64,000 bases of DNA. Origin: an uncultured Lactobacillus sp. Its GTDB lineage: Bacteria > Bacillota > Bacilli > Lactobacillales > Lactobacillaceae. The position numbers were made by a program, and so were the translations under genes. Below, one piece after another: positions 18,161 to 27,396 of the stretch; the first letter of the stretch is position 1; every line of letters begins with the position of its first letter. A model generated the notes under the pieces. That model was given only the letters and a program-made list of their open reading frames with translations. It ran no database searches and had not been told where the DNA came from. The stretch covers positions 49,901 to 113,900 of the forward strand of contig NZ_CALYQV010000001.1 of assembly GCF_945290125.1 (NCBI RefSeq), read 5' to 3'.

Positions 18161-19280
18161 TTTTTATTGCCCAATATTGGTAGAAATCAACCCTTAAGTT
18201 GCCATTAAACAGTTTGCGCTTTTTGGTTGCTTTTTTACCAAAAAATTTTTCAAATGCTGGATCGCCAACCAAATAATACTGGCTAAATGTGTCATATTTT
18301 AAAAGTGACTCACCCATTTGCTTATAAATTATTTCAGCTGATTCCCGATCTTTCAGTCTTTTACCATATGGTGGATTAGCGATTATAACCCCATTTTCTA
18401 AGTCTGTGGCAAAATCCTTTACTGCAACTTGTTTAAAGTAAATATCCTGTAAAACACCAGCATTGTTGGCGTTTAATTTTGCAATTTCTAAAATGGATTG
18501 GTCGATATCACACGCCCATATTGGTTGGTCAAGTTGTTTAATTTCACTTTTAGCTTCTGCTACCAATTCATCATGAATAGAACTGTCAAACCAGTCAAAA
18601 CCGTCAAAAGCAAATTGGCGCCAGATACCAGGGGCAATATTTTTCCCAATTAAAGCTGCTTCAATAGCTAAAGTACCTGAACCTGTCATAGGGTCAATCA
18701 AAGGATGGCTGCCGTCGTAAGGAGTTAGTTTTAATAATCCTGCAGCAAAATTTTCTTTCAGAGGTGCTCCACCGTGCTCAATACGATAGCCTCTTTTAAA
18801 TAAACTGGCACCAGTAGTGTCTAGAGAAATTCGGGCAATGTCTTTATTGATGTGAATATCAAGAGGATATTCATTACCATTTTCTGGCAAAAAACCGCGA
18901 CGATGGTACTGATCGGACATTTTGTTTACAATCGCCTTTTTTACAATTGATTGAATACCAGGTTCAGAATGCAACTTCGATCTGACTGACCTGCCTTTAA
19001 CAGGAAACTTAGCGTCAACAGGTAATAGCTCTGCCCAATCAATATCATATACCTGATTAAAAAGGGTATCAAAATCAGTCGCCTTGAACTCTTTAAGTAA
19101 AATTTTAACGCGGTCTGCCGTTCTTAACCACAGATTGGTTTTGACAATGTCTTTTTGATCGCCTTCAAAGAATACCCTGCCATTCTCCGTGTGAGTTTGA
19201 TATCCCATCGCTTGTAGTTCCTTTGCAACAACGCTTTCAAAGCCGACACCCATAGTTGTATATAACTGATATTTTCTCAT
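18147..19280 (-). CDS. rlmL: 23S rRNA guanine-N2 methyltransferase, RlmL/YpsC type
   Basis: 377 residues: an N-terminal ferredoxin-like and THUMP RNA-binding region (1-155; FESVVAKELQAMGY) and a Rossmann methyltransferase domain with DPMTGSGTLAIEAALIG near residue 192 for SAM binding and the catalytic ANPPYGKRL motif near residue 306. This matches the YpsC/RlmL family that modifies large-subunit rRNA. It sits directly downstream of rnpB, as in Bacillus (gpsB-rnpB-ypsC). The ATG at 19280 has AAAGGAAAG upstream. Confidence 0.93.
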   Translation of the reverse strand: MRKYQLYTTMGVGFESVVAKELQAMGYQTHTENGRVFFEGDQKDIVKTNLWLRTADRVKILLKEFKATDFDTLFNQVYDIDWAELLPVDAKFPVKGRSVRSKLHSEPGIQSIVKKAIVNKMSDQYHRRGFLPENGNEYPLDIHINKDIARISLDTTGASLFKRGYRIEHGGAPLKENFAAGLLKLTPYDGSHPLIDPMTGSGTLAIEAALIGKNIAPGIWRQFAFDGFDWFDSSIHDELVAEAKSEIKQLDQPIWACDIDQSILEIAKLNANNAGVLQDIYFKQVAVKDFATDLENGVIIANPPYGKRLKDRESAEIIYKQMGESLLKYDTFSQYYLVGDPAFEKFFGKKATKKRKLFNGNLRVDFYQYWAIKNDYK

Positions 19281-19296
19281 CTTTTATTCTTTCCTT

Positions 19297-19333
19297 TAAA
19301 AAAAGCGTTGAGCCCTTTGAAAAGCTCAACGCT
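19297..19333 (-). terminator. rnpB terminator
   Basis: GCGTTGAGC (19305-19313) pairs with GCTCAACGC (19325-19333); on the minus strand the stem is followed by a run of seven T. It lies directly after the 3' end of rnpB and just upstream of rlmL. Confidence 0.92.
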
Positions 19334-19335
19334 GC

Positions 19336-19722
19336 CAATGCAAATTTCTGTAAGCCACGTTCTGTTCGGGTATTTGTGGCATAAATACCTGTAGCAGCCA
19401 TCTATCTTTGCTAAATTAGTAGCAATCCAATCTTTAGTTCATTTTCTTAGATTGAACGCCCCCACCAAGTTTGGGTTGCACGCTCGCAGGGTTTACCTCG
19501 TTCCACCAAAAGTGTTTCCACTTTTGCTTCGTCACTGTGGCACTTTTCAGAATATTCATGCATATCAGTAGAATGACTTAGCACTTTTTTCGCCGTAATT
19601 AAAATTCTTTAGCTTATTGGGCTAAATACGAACACTACAAGCATCTCAGCTCGTGCGTGCGTGGACTTTCCTCAGCCTGACCTATTTTCAGATCAAACCG
19701 CGACTGCTCAAAAATTGCACCA
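19336..19722 (-). ncRNA. rnpB: RNase P RNA, type B (Bacillus class)
   Basis: Catalytic RNA that removes tRNA 5' leaders. The minus strand contains the universally conserved core: GAGGAAAGTCCACGC near the 5' end, GAGATGC, then AAAGTGCCACAGTGACGAAG, GTGGAACGAGGTAAACCC, AAACTTGGTGGGGG, and AGATAGATGGCTGC with ACGTGGCTTACAGAA at the 3' end. The 5' strand GGTGCAA and 3' strand TTTGCATTG form P1. Ends are estimated from P1 and the promoter (plus or minus about 5 bases). The position between gpsB and rlmL is conserved in Firmicutes. Confidence 0.95.
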
Positions 19723-19728
19723 TTAAGA

Positions 19729-19737
19729 ATTATATCA
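19729..19737 (-). promoter_or_regulatory. Extended -10 promoter of rnpB
   Basis: On the minus strand TTTGATATAAT, i.e. TGATATAAT, lies about 7 bases before the predicted 5' end of rnpB. It falls within the last codons and stop of gpsB upstream. Confidence 0.65.
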
Positions 19738-19741
19738 AAGC

Positions 19742-20182
19742 TTAGTCTTTTTGTAACCCATAAACTCGTTGTTCAAGGTTATAAACTTTACGTTCAAGAG
19801 TCGAAATTCGTTGAATAATGGCCATATTGGTGGAATTTTCAGTTTGTGTATCTGATTTATTAATTGGATTGAAGCTTTGCGTTGAGCGCTCATGATTAGG
19901 GGTATACGTCTTTATACTTTCCGCACTTGTTACTGGAGTTATTCTCCTGGTTTTTTGAGACTTAAGAGCTTGCTCTTTATGATGGTCATCCATTAATTCA
20001 CCCTGCAGCTTGCCAATTTGGCCGTATAGGTCTTCAATAATTTGCTCAAAAGTTTCATAATCTGCGATTACTTTATCTAAAAAAGCGTCAACTTCATCTG
20101 GGTCTAAACCTTTAACTTTTGTCCTAAATTGTTTTTTTAAAATATCCTGTGTGGATAGTTGAATATCATTTAAATCTGCCAT
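19742..20182 (-). CDS. gpsB: Cell-cycle protein GpsB (DivIVA family)
   Basis: Adaptor that links division and elongation peptidoglycan synthases at the membrane. The DivIVA-like N-terminal domain (residues 1-65; LSTQDILKKQF, then GLDPDEVDAFLDKVI and a coiled coil) is well conserved. A polar linker and a C-terminal helical trimerisation motif (RISTLERKVYNLEQRVYG) follow. ATG 20182 was chosen because AAGGAG lies at normal spacing; the open frame extends further upstream without a site. It is next to ypsA and rnpB as in Bacillus. pbp1A, a known type of GpsB partner, lies 1.4 kb away. Confidence 0.94.
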   Translation of the reverse strand: MADLNDIQLSTQDILKKQFRTKVKGLDPDEVDAFLDKVIADYETFEQIIEDLYGQIGKLQGELMDDHHKEQALKSQKTRRITPVTSAESIKTYTPNHERSTQSFNPINKSDTQTENSTNMAIIQRISTLERKVYNLEQRVYGLQKD

Positions 20183-20267
20183 GATAATATACAACTCCTT
20201 TTTCATCACTTTTATTCTAGCAAAAACTATTCATGCTTAAAACAAAAACGTTAATTTTAAAATAAAG

Positions 20268-20834
20268 TTATCCTTTAAAATTATCTTCTTGATTTTCTTG
20301 ATACTCCTCAGCCTCATCTTGTAGATCATAAAAATCAATTAATTCAAGCGGATATTCTTTCGTTTCTTGGTATTTCTTGATTAAATTATAATCAAACTTG
20401 GGCTTACCAGGATTTTCAGGATCATAAAGCATTAAGGCCCTATCCGTATGTAGTAGCATAAAATTCTGGTAATTGCGCAGTTGAACTGGGTTTTGATACG
20501 GCTCTTTAGATGTAGAAGCAAAAAAGTCTACTTGACTTTTTAAGTTAAGATACTTTTCTTGATTGCTTTCATTCCATCTGCCAGCAAAGTCTTCATAGGG
20601 AACAATAATAGATGTTCTTAGGGGATATTTTTTCCGCAAGGAAACGGCCACTTCACTTGCCCATTGCTCTACTCCTAAATTTGCTCCAGTTATTACCCAA
20701 TCTAGCTGGTCATTTTCCAGTAAATTTAGCATATACTTTTTTAAAACTAATTTTATGATTTTGATTTTGGGATCCTTATCACCGAATGTATTTAACTCGT
20801 AATTACGATACCCCGTTACCCATAGTCTTTGCAT
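20268..20834 (-). CDS. ypsA: YpsA-like SLOG-domain protein (DUF1273)
   Basis: 188 residues matching the YpsA family: [13 protein letters not shown] at the start, [17 protein letters not shown] near residue 48, and ETKEYPL near 160. The SLOG fold (TGxR and GANLGVE) suggests binding of a nucleotide-related ligand. In Bacillus YpsA influences cell division and oxidative stress; the biochemical role is unsettled. It is next to gpsB and divergent from recU, a conserved arrangement. An acidic C-terminal tail is present. Confidence 0.92.
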   Translation of the reverse strand: MQRLWVTGYRNYELNTFGDKDPKIKIIKLVLKKYMLNLLENDQLDWVITGANLGVEQWASEVAVSLRKKYPLRTSIIVPYEDFAGRWNESNQEKYLNLKSQVDFFASTSKEPYQNPVQLRNYQNFMLLHTDRALMLYDPENPGKPKFDYNLIKKYQETKEYPLELIDFYDLQDEAEEYQENQEDNFKG

Positions 20835-20903
20835 AATGAAACAAATGGCTCCTTGTTCAAAAACTTTTCCTTTATTGCTATAATGCTAGCAGGAGTGATA
20901 TTT

Positions 20904-21542
20904 ATGGTCAAATATCCAACCGGCAGTTTTGCCGCTTTTCGCAACTTAAGCTTAAATGATAAGCCCCAAGCTTCATACAAAAAAAGAAAACATAAAAATA
21001 TTAATTTTTCTGATCGAGGCATGAACCTTGAACAGATGATTAACGAATCTAATAAATATTATCGTACTAAAGAAATAGCCGTGGTACATAAAAAGCCTAC
21101 GCCTGTTCAAATTGTTAAGGTAGACTACCCTAAAAGATCACGTGCAGTAATAAAAGAAGCATACTTTCGCCAGGAATCGACCACAGATTATAATGGTGTA
21201 TATAAAGGTTACTATCTGGATTTCGAAGCAAAAGAAACCAAAAACAAAACTAATTTTCCCTTAAAAAATTTTCACGAACATCAAATAGTTCACTTAGCAG
21301 AATGCTTGAAGCAAAAAGGAATATGCTTTACAATAATAGGATTTACAAGCTTAAACCGCTATTTCGTTACTCCAGCGAGCTCAATTATCAAAGCTTGGTG
21401 GACTAAAAACAAAAGTTCATTAACATTAAAAGAAGTCGAGGATTGGTCAATAGAGATTAAGAACGGTTTTCAACCAATACTCCCGTATTTGAAAGCTGTA
21501 GATTCTTTTATCTCGGATAGGAAAATACACGATGACAAATAA
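20904..21542 (+). CDS. recU: Holliday junction resolvase RecU
   Basis: Cuts Holliday junctions symmetrically during recombination. 212 residues from ATG 20904 (MVKYPTGSF), chosen because CAGGAGTG precedes it; a longer frame starting at 20829 would run into the ypsA promoter. The restriction-endonuclease-like core is visible: RGMNLEQMINESNKYY (residues 39-54), DYNGVYKGYYLDFEAKET (about 100-117) with acidic and Lys catalytic residues, and HEHQIVHL. It overlaps the PBP1 gene by 11 bases, as in Bacillus (recU-ponA). Confidence 0.95.
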   Translation: MVKYPTGSFAAFRNLSLNDKPQASYKKRKHKNINFSDRGMNLEQMINESNKYYRTKEIAVVHKKPTPVQIVKVDYPKRSRAVIKEAYFRQESTTDYNGVYKGYYLDFEAKETKNKTNFPLKNFHEHQIVHLAECLKQKGICFTIIGFTSLNRYFVTPASSIIKAWWTKNKSSLTLKEVEDWSIEIKNGFQPILPYLKAVDSFISDRKIHDDK

Positions 21543-23898
21543 AAATTTCAACTCAAATAATGGACGTGAATCACGTAAAAACTACCGTCAAAGTTTACCT
21601 AAACCATTATGGCGCCGCTTACTTAAGTGGACGTTTTTGGTTATTTTTCTATTTCTGGTAGCTGGCGTTGGTCTATTTGCATTTTACGCTAAGGATGCTC
21701 CCAATATTAGTCGCGCTGACCTTGAAAGTGGCGGCTCTTCAGGATTATATAATACCAATGGTAAATTTGTAATGTCTTTAGGTACCGAAAAGCGACTATA
21801 CGTTAAAGACAGTGAAGATTTGCAACTGTTAAAAGATTCTATCGTATCAGTTGAAGACAAGCGCTTTTACAAGGATAAATTGGGAATTGATCCGATCAGA
21901 ATTGTAGGATCAATGTTAACTAATGCCAAAAGTAAAAGTATTTCTGCTGGCGGTTCTACCATCACCCAGCAATTAGTTAAGCTGACAAAATTTTCAACAG
22001 CTGCTTCCCAACGAACTTTACGCAGAAAGGCTCAAGAAGCCTGGCTAGCTATGAGAGTGCAGCGAGAATACAGTCATGATGAAATCTTGGAATTTTATAT
22101 TAATAAAGTTTACATGAATTATGGCAATACTGGAATTGGCACTGCAGCTAACTTTTATTATGGTAAAAAAATTGGGGACTTAGACTTAGCTCAAACAGCG
22201 ATGCTTGCAGGAATGCCTAATAGGCCTACTGTTTATAATCCTTATACCTACCCTCAATATGCAAAATACCGTCGTGATATTGTTTTAAAGGCGATGTTGA
22301 AGAATAAAAAAATTTCGCAAGAACAATATGATGAGGCAAGCAGGGAAAGCATTAAAAAGGGTTTAAAACCACATAATCAGCGTAAACAGTCAAACTTACG
22401 TAAAATTAATGATCCTTATGTTAAAGAAGCAATTGCCGAGGTTAGAGCCAAGGGCTTTGATCCTTTCCGTGATAATTTAAAAATTACGATTAATATGGAT
22501 CAGAAAGCTCAAAAGAAACTATATCAACTGGCTAATAATGGTCAGGTTCCATTCACTAACGATAAAATGCAGATTGGTGCTTCCGTAGTTGATCCTAGCA
22601 ATGGTCATGTGGTAGCTATATTGGGTGGCCGGCATCTACCTTCTTCAGTTCAGTTGGGCTTAGATCGGGCTGTGCAAACTACTCGTTCAACTGGATCTTC
22701 AATTAAGCCTGTTCTAGATTATGGCCCTGCCATTGAATACCTTAATTGGTCCACTGCTAAAATGTTAGATGATAGCAAATACGTCTATCCGGGAACAAAT
22801 GTTCAATTATACGACTGGGACAATAAATATGACGGCATGATGACGATGAGGCATGCCTTAGAACAATCACGTAATGTTCCTGCAGTAAAAACGTTAAGAG
22901 AAGTCGGCATACCTCGTGCGAGAAAGTTTGCCGGCAAAATGGATATTGATATTCCAATGGATTCCGGCTTGTCCGTAGCTATCGGTACGAATGCTTCCAG
23001 TTTACAAATGGCCGGAGCCTTTAGTGCATTTGCAACGATGGGTATTTATCATAAACCGCAATTTGTTTCGAAAATTGAAACTCCTGATGGATTAACCAGA
23101 AATTATGATTCTGAGGGTATTCGTGTTATGAGTAAAGCCACAGCATACATAATTACAGATATGCTAAAAGGCGTTATAAAACGTGGCTCTGGCAGAAATG
23201 CCCAGATTAATGGTTTGTATCATGCCGGTAAAACCGGATCCGTTAAGTATTCAGAACAAGATTTAGCACGCTACCCAGGGTACGCAGCTACTCCAAAGGA
23301 TTCCTGGTTTGTGGGTTATACACCTCGTTATGCATTAGGTATTTGGACCGGCTATGATAACCTGAAAGATGGGACTATTTCAGGTATCGGTCAGCAATCA
23401 GCGCAACTTTTTTATAAAAATATGATGACCTATTTGATGAGAAATAAAGAAAATGTTGACTGGCAAAAGCCCGATTCGGTGATTAGGGCTAGAATTGCTA
23501 AAAATTCGAATCCTCCAGAGGTTTCTTCTACTGGGGAGTGGCAACTGTTTGTTCGTGGACATTCTCCTGTTGGTATAGTTGATGATAGCAGCGACTATGA
23601 TGAAGATGATGAAAAAACTATTACTAATAATTCATCTTCTACAAGCAATACTCAAGAAAGAAATTCACTTCATCACGAAAATGGTTCAACAACCCAAAAT
23701 AATAAAAATGAAAAGAAAGATAAGGATTTAAAAGATAAGCCGCAAACAGGTAATACTGGTAAAGACAATTCATCTGATTCGAGTCAAAATAATGATGCAA
23801 ATAATTCTATTTCTGAAAATAATTCGCACCATGAACAGAAGCCGAATAAGCTTGGGGGCGAAAGTAATAACTCGGGCAATGACGAGAATCATCATTAA
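21532..23898 (+). CDS. pbp1A: Class A penicillin-binding protein 1A
   Basis: Bifunctional peptidoglycan glycosyltransferase/transpeptidase at the cell membrane. Cytoplasmic tail, one membrane helix at about residues 30-52, GT51 domain at 70-245 with EDKRFYKD containing the catalytic Glu and GGSTITQQLVK, and a transpeptidase domain at 340-640 with SSIK (near residue 390), SRN (near 448) and KTG (near 568). The last about 120 residues are a disordered tail rich in Asn, Ser, Asp, Lys and His, outside the cell. Translation is coupled to recU. A strong terminator follows. Confidence 0.96.
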   Translation: MTNKNFNSNNGRESRKNYRQSLPKPLWRRLLKWTFLVIFLFLVAGVGLFAFYAKDAPNISRADLESGGSSGLYNTNGKFVMSLGTEKRLYVKDSEDLQLLKDSIVSVEDKRFYKDKLGIDPIRIVGSMLTNAKSKSISAGGSTITQQLVKLTKFSTAASQRTLRRKAQEAWLAMRVQREYSHDEILEFYINKVYMNYGNTGIGTAANFYYGKKIGDLDLAQTAMLAGMPNRPTVYNPYTYPQYAKYRRDIVLKAMLKNKKISQEQYDEASRESIKKGLKPHNQRKQSNLRKINDPYVKEAIAEVRAKGFDPFRDNLKITINMDQKAQKKLYQLANNGQVPFTNDKMQIGASVVDPSNGHVVAILGGRHLPSSVQLGLDRAVQTTRSTGSSIKPVLDYGPAIEYLNWSTAKMLDDSKYVYPGTNVQLYDWDNKYDGMMTMRHALEQSRNVPAVKTLREVGIPRARKFAGKMDIDIPMDSGLSVAIGTNASSLQMAGAFSAFATMGIYHKPQFVSKIETPDGLTRNYDSEGIRVMSKATAYIITDMLKGVIKRGSGRNAQINGLYHAGKTGSVKYSEQDLARYPGYAATPKDSWFVGYTPRYALGIWTGYDNLKDGTISGIGQQSAQLFYKNMMTYLMRNKENVDWQKPDSVIRARIAKNSNPPEVSSTGEWQLFVRGHSPVGIVDDSSDYDEDDEKTITNNSSSTSNTQERNSLHHENGSTTQNNKNEKKDKDLKDKPQTGNTGKDNSSDSSQNNDANNSISENNSHHEQKPNKLGGESNNSGNDENHH

Positions 23899-23900
23899 TT

Positions 23901-23940
23901 AAAAGAACCGCTGAAATTTTTTTCAGCGATTCTTTTATTA
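23901..23940. terminator. Bidirectional terminator after pbp1A
   Basis: AAAAGAACCGCTGAAA (23901-23916) pairs with TTTCAGCGATTCTTTT (23921-23936) with a small internal mismatch, then further T. It also fits the convergent small membrane-protein gene that ends at 23938. Confidence 0.88.
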
Positions 23941-24138
23941 TTTTTTCACAAATAAATAAACAATTAGTTCTATAAGACCAATAAAAGCAAAAAAGATTAT
24001 TAAAATAGCTAAGGAAATAAGTTTGACATTCATTGTGTTAGCTGTACCAGTACCATCATAGGGACGCAGCCAGAGAAATAATGCCATACCCGCAAATAAA
24101 ACAACGAAAATAATGTTAGTTATGCGCCACCTACTCAT
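23938..24138 (-). CDS. Small two-helix membrane protein of unknown function
   Basis: 66 residues: a basic start (MSRWR), hydrophobic helix 1 at about 8-25, a polar loop LRPYDGTGTANTMN, and hydrophobic helix 2 at about 37-63 ending FVKK. AAAGGGGG lies upstream of the ATG. No family is recognised. It is monocistronic between the pbp1A terminator and nth, and the two-helix hairpin topology with both ends inside fits the positive charges. Confidence 0.72.
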   Translation of the reverse strand: MSRWRITNIIFVVLFAGMALFLWLRPYDGTGTANTMNVKLISLAILIIFFAFIGLIELIVYLFVKK

Positions 24139-24202
24139 ATTTTAAACCCCCTTTTGATTAATTTGTTAAGGAAATTATACTAAATTTTTTAGTTTTTAAA
24201 TA

Positions 24203-24832
24203 TTATTTTTCTTTTAAATAAGTATAGGGGTCGTTTTTGTCCCGTGCTGTCATTGAGTAGCGACCAAATAAAATCATAGCGTGATGTGTATGAATCCATT
24301 CACTTTTAGGTAGAATTTCCTCTAATCTCTTTTCTACTTCCAGTGGCTTAGCATCTTGCGGTACTATATGAAAGCGCTTAGAAATTCGTGACACATGAGT
24401 ATCGACTGCTATCGCAGGTATGCCAAACCCTTCAGCTAAAACAACATTAGCCGTTTTCTCTCCGACTCCAGGTAAAGAAATCAGACTCTTTTTGTCATGA
24501 GGAATTTTACTATCATATTTTGAAACTAGAATTTCAGCAGTTGCTTTTAAGTGTTTAGCTTTAGAATGATAAAGTCCAATTTGAGAGATATGTTTTTCTA
24601 TTTCCGGAATCGTTGCTGTTGCTAAGTTTTTCGGTTCAGGATAATCTTTCATAAATTTAGGCATTACTCGATTTACCATTTTATCAGTAGTTTGAGCACT
24701 CATTAAGACCGCGCATAATAAATGGAATTTATTATCCCATACCAATTCACTTTTTGCGTAAGGATACATTTTGTTGATACATTCTAAAACTTTTCTGGCT
24801 TCTTTAGCACTAAGAATTTTTTCTGCTTCCAT
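24203..24832 (-). CDS. nth: Endonuclease III without the iron-sulphur cluster motif
   Basis: Base-excision repair glycosylase/AP lyase for oxidised pyrimidines. 209 residues: helix-hairpin-helix ISLPGVGEKTANVVL with the catalytic Lys near residue 118, and AVDTHVSR with the catalytic Asp near residue 136. The C-terminal C-x6-C-x2-C-x5-C motif that holds a 4Fe-4S cluster in most Nth proteins is absent; the end reads FGRYSMTARDKNDPYTYL with no Cys. It follows dnaD with no gap. This fits lactobacilli with low iron dependence. Activity is still expected because both catalytic residues remain. Confidence 0.93.
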   Translation of the reverse strand: MEAEKILSAKEARKVLECINKMYPYAKSELVWDNKFHLLCAVLMSAQTTDKMVNRVMPKFMKDYPEPKNLATATIPEIEKHISQIGLYHSKAKHLKATAEILVSKYDSKIPHDKKSLISLPGVGEKTANVVLAEGFGIPAIAVDTHVSRISKRFHIVPQDAKPLEVEKRLEEILPKSEWIHTHHAMILFGRYSMTARDKNDPYTYLKEK

Positions 24833-25474
24833 TTAGCGATTCCTCCTCAAAAATTTTTGGACCTCACTCACAGTTTTTAAATTGTGTCTTTGCCAATTTA
24901 ACAGAATGCGATCGACGTACTTTAAACTATATGCCTGAGATAAAACAGCTTCCCGCAAAGCCAACTTGATAATGGCAGGATCATAATGGTCAACGTTTAA
25001 CCAAGCAGCAATTTCTTCTCGTTCGATTGGGCTTAAGTAGCGACCAAATTCAATTTCAAATTGGCGAACTAATTGATTCAAAGGACTGTTGTCAATAACA
25101 GATGATGAATTCTCGTTACCATTTTCTTTGAGGGCACTATCAGTTTTTGCTGTCAATAATTTATCCAGTTTGTCGTACAACTGGTTAAGGTTGTATTTAT
25201 TTCCAATCATGCCCTTTCTATCAGTTACCTGGTCAATTACCAGAAAATTTTGTTCAATTAATTTTTGCAATAAAGATCCAATTTCTGCAACGGAAAAATT
25301 AGAGTTTGCAGCAATTTGTTCATTGGTGGGAAAAAAGTCTCCTTTTTGAGCAAACATTTCCAATTGCAAGATGACCATCATTTCAGCGTCATCAATTTTT
25401 AGTTGCGGATAATAAGCGATCAGACCATTTGATAACAGAGTTACTCCTAAAGCACGGTAATCATTATATTGCAT
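24833..25474 (-). CDS. dnaD: DNA replication protein DnaD
   Basis: Primosomal protein used in replication initiation and restart at oriC and stalled forks. 213 residues: an N-terminal winged-helix oligomerisation domain (LLQKLIEQNFLVIDQV at residues 66-81) and a C-terminal DnaB/DnaD DNA-binding domain with EREEIAAWL near 145 and YVDRILLNW near 185. A polar linker joins them. It abuts nth, as in Bacillus. A terminator hairpin immediately upstream stops asnS transcription, so dnaD may have its own weak promoter or depend on read-through; a GAGGAG site precedes the ATG. Confidence 0.93.
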   Translation of the reverse strand: MQYNDYRALGVTLLSNGLIAYYPQLKIDDAEMMVILQLEMFAQKGDFFPTNEQIAANSNFSVAEIGSLLQKLIEQNFLVIDQVTDRKGMIGNKYNLNQLYDKLDKLLTAKTDSALKENGNENSSSVIDNSPLNQLVRQFEIEFGRYLSPIEREEIAAWLNVDHYDPAIIKLALREAVLSQAYSLKYVDRILLNWQRHNLKTVSEVQKFLRRNR

Positions 25475-25488
25475 GTTTTTTCTCCTCT

Positions 25489-25525
25489 AAAAAAGTTGAA
25501 CTAAAGAATTTTTAGTTCAACTTTT
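25489..25525 (-). terminator. Terminator between asnS and dnaD
   Basis: AAAAGTTGAACTAAA (about 25491-25505) pairs with TTTAGTTCAACTTTT (25511-25525), 15 bp; on the minus strand it is followed by TTTTTT and then the dnaD ribosome binding site. Confidence 0.88.
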
Positions 25526-25547
25526 AATTATCTTATTGATTTTAATA

Positions 25548-26846
25548 TTAAGGCTCAAGTCTGTTAATCATTCTTGGGAACGGAATAGCTTCACGAACAT
25601 GGTCTAAATTACAAATCCAAGCAATTACTCGTTCAAATCCCATGCCAAAGCCAGAATGAGGTACGCTACCATATTTACGTAAATCTAGGTACCAGCTATA
25701 ATCATTTTCATTTAAGCCGGCTTCATGAATTTGTTTAAGTAATGTCTCGTAATCACTTTCACGTTCTGATCCGCCCATAATTTCACCATAACCTTCAGGT
25801 GCTAAAACATCAGCACATAAATATTCTTTAGGGTTATCAGGATTTTTCTTCATATAAAAAGGTTTAATAGATGTTGGGTAATTTACTATGAAGAACGGGC
25901 GATCAAATTTTTCAGAAATAAAGGCTTCATCAGGAGCGCCAAAATCATCTCCCCATTTAAAGTCGCGTCCATCATCCTGTAACATTTTTACTGCATCATC
26001 ATAAGACAAACGAGTATAATCACCCTGAGAAGCAGGCTCAAGCTTCTTAGGATCCCTGCCTAAAATTTCCAGTTCATATTGGCAATTTTGTAAAACTTGT
26101 CCAGTGACATATGACAAGAACCGTTCTTGCAAAGCAAGAGATTCATCTTGATGCATCCAGGCCATTTCCGGCTCCATCATCCAGAACTCGGTTAAATGAC
26201 GACGAGTTTTTGACTCCTCTGCTCTAAAAGTTGGGCCAAAGGTGAAAATCTTCCCGAATGCTTCAGCCCCTACTTCACCGTAAAGTTGACCAGATTGAGA
26301 AAGGTATGCATCGCCACCAAAATATTCAGTATGGAATAATTCTGTAGTTCCTTCAGGAGCAGAATGCATAAAGATTGGAGCATCAAATTTTATAAACCCT
26401 TCCTTTTCAAAGAAATCAACAGTTGCTTTGAAAATGACGTTTCTAATTCGCATGATCGCAAACGGGCGTTTGCTTCTTAACCATAAATACCTGTGATCAA
26501 GAAGAAATTCAATACCATGTTCTTTATTACCGATAGGATAGCCTTCATTGTTAGTAATAAGTTGCAAATCCGAAATTTGAATTTCATAACCAAAGTGAGA
26601 ACGTTCGTCTTGATGAACAGTCCCCTTGATGTAGAAACTTGCCTCCTGATGCAGTGATTTTGCTGTCTCAAAAACTTCATCCGAAACGGCATTTTTACGA
26701 ATAACCCCTTGGAAAAATGCTGTACCATCACGTAATTGTAAGAAAACTATCTTACCACTTGAACGTTTATCCGTTAGCCAAACGTGCATCTGCACTTCTT
26801 GGTCGACATGATTGCGACAATCTGCTATAGAAATTAATTCTGTCAT
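25548..26846 (-). CDS. asnS: Asparaginyl-tRNA synthetase
   Basis: Class IIb aminoacyl-tRNA synthetase. N-terminal OB-fold anticodon-binding domain at residues 1-110 ([24 protein letters not shown]), then the catalytic core with motif 2 [21 protein letters not shown] near 208-228 region and motif 3 [12 protein letters not shown] near 402. 432 residues, normal length. The core has the Asn- rather than Asp-type active site context ([21 protein letters not shown] region). Only 67 bases separate it from ypmB, so a T-box leader does not fit. Synteny dinG-ypmB-asnS-dnaD-nth is as in Bacillus, without aspB. Confidence 0.97.
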   Translation of the reverse strand: MTELISIADCRNHVDQEVQMHVWLTDKRSSGKIVFLQLRDGTAFFQGVIRKNAVSDEVFETAKSLHQEASFYIKGTVHQDERSHFGYEIQISDLQLITNNEGYPIGNKEHGIEFLLDHRYLWLRSKRPFAIMRIRNVIFKATVDFFEKEGFIKFDAPIFMHSAPEGTTELFHTEYFGGDAYLSQSGQLYGEVGAEAFGKIFTFGPTFRAEESKTRRHLTEFWMMEPEMAWMHQDESLALQERFLSYVTGQVLQNCQYELEILGRDPKKLEPASQGDYTRLSYDDAVKMLQDDGRDFKWGDDFGAPDEAFISEKFDRPFFIVNYPTSIKPFYMKKNPDNPKEYLCADVLAPEGYGEIMGGSERESDYETLLKQIHEAGLNENDYSWYLDLRKYGSVPHSGFGMGFERVIAWICNLDHVREAIPFPRMINRLEP

Positions 26847-26913
26847 AAACTTTTATTCCACTTTCCTTATCATAATCAAATTAATAATACCAAAGTTTGA
26901 GCAATTTAGCGAC

Positions 26914-27396
26914 TTAACCTACTAATTTTCCATTTTTAAAATCAAAAAGTTGATAATGATATTCACCCGCAACATTTTTAGAGCTTACTTCCCAAACCGG
27001 CTTATTCTGATACCAGCCTAAATTTACTTCAGTAATTTTTTCAGATGGCCTTTTAACACTGTATTTGTTGCGGATAACTGCTTCATTAACACCCTTACTT
27101 GCTGGATATAAAAATGCTTTTTTAGATCCGGGTAAATAAATAAAATAATAGGTCTTATGATTCTTGGTCAAGCCTTTTAAAGAATAGCTGTTAATACCAC
27201 GATTCAAATGATAGGTCTTTTCAGTATACCTGATTGGAGTCTTTTCAAGAGCAATTTTGTTAAGTTCGCGGGTTTCTGCTCTTTCGGGATTACCAGCTTT
27301 ATAAAAAATTATAATAAAAGCAAAGTATAATAATACCAATATTAAGAATACCCATGCTAAAAATTTAAAAGTTTGTTTTGTATCATCTTGTATCAT
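26914..27396 (-). CDS. ypmB: YpmB-like membrane-anchored protein (DUF5590)
   Basis: 160 residues with one N-terminal membrane helix at about 11-33 and an extracellular domain of two PepSY-like repeats (YYFIYLPGSKKAFLYP; NLGWYQNKPVWEVSSK), ending GKLVG. Assignment rests on the fold pattern and on location between dinG and asnS, where Bacillus ypmB is found. It overlaps dinG by 14 bases. Function is not established; PepSY-type domains often bind or regulate extracellular enzymes. Confidence 0.82.
   Translation of the reverse strand: MIQDDTKQTFKFLAWVFLILVLLYFAFIIIFYKAGNPERAETRELNKIALEKTPIRYTEKTYHLNRGINSYSLKGLTKNHKTYYFIYLPGSKKAFLYPASKGVNEAVIRNKYSVKRPSEKITEVNLGWYQNKPVWEVSSKNVAGEYHYQLFDFKNGKLVG

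Noticed and set aside
26847-26913. T-box or other leader for asnS
   Set aside because: Only 67 bases separate ypmB and asnS and no T-box core or antiterminator was seen.
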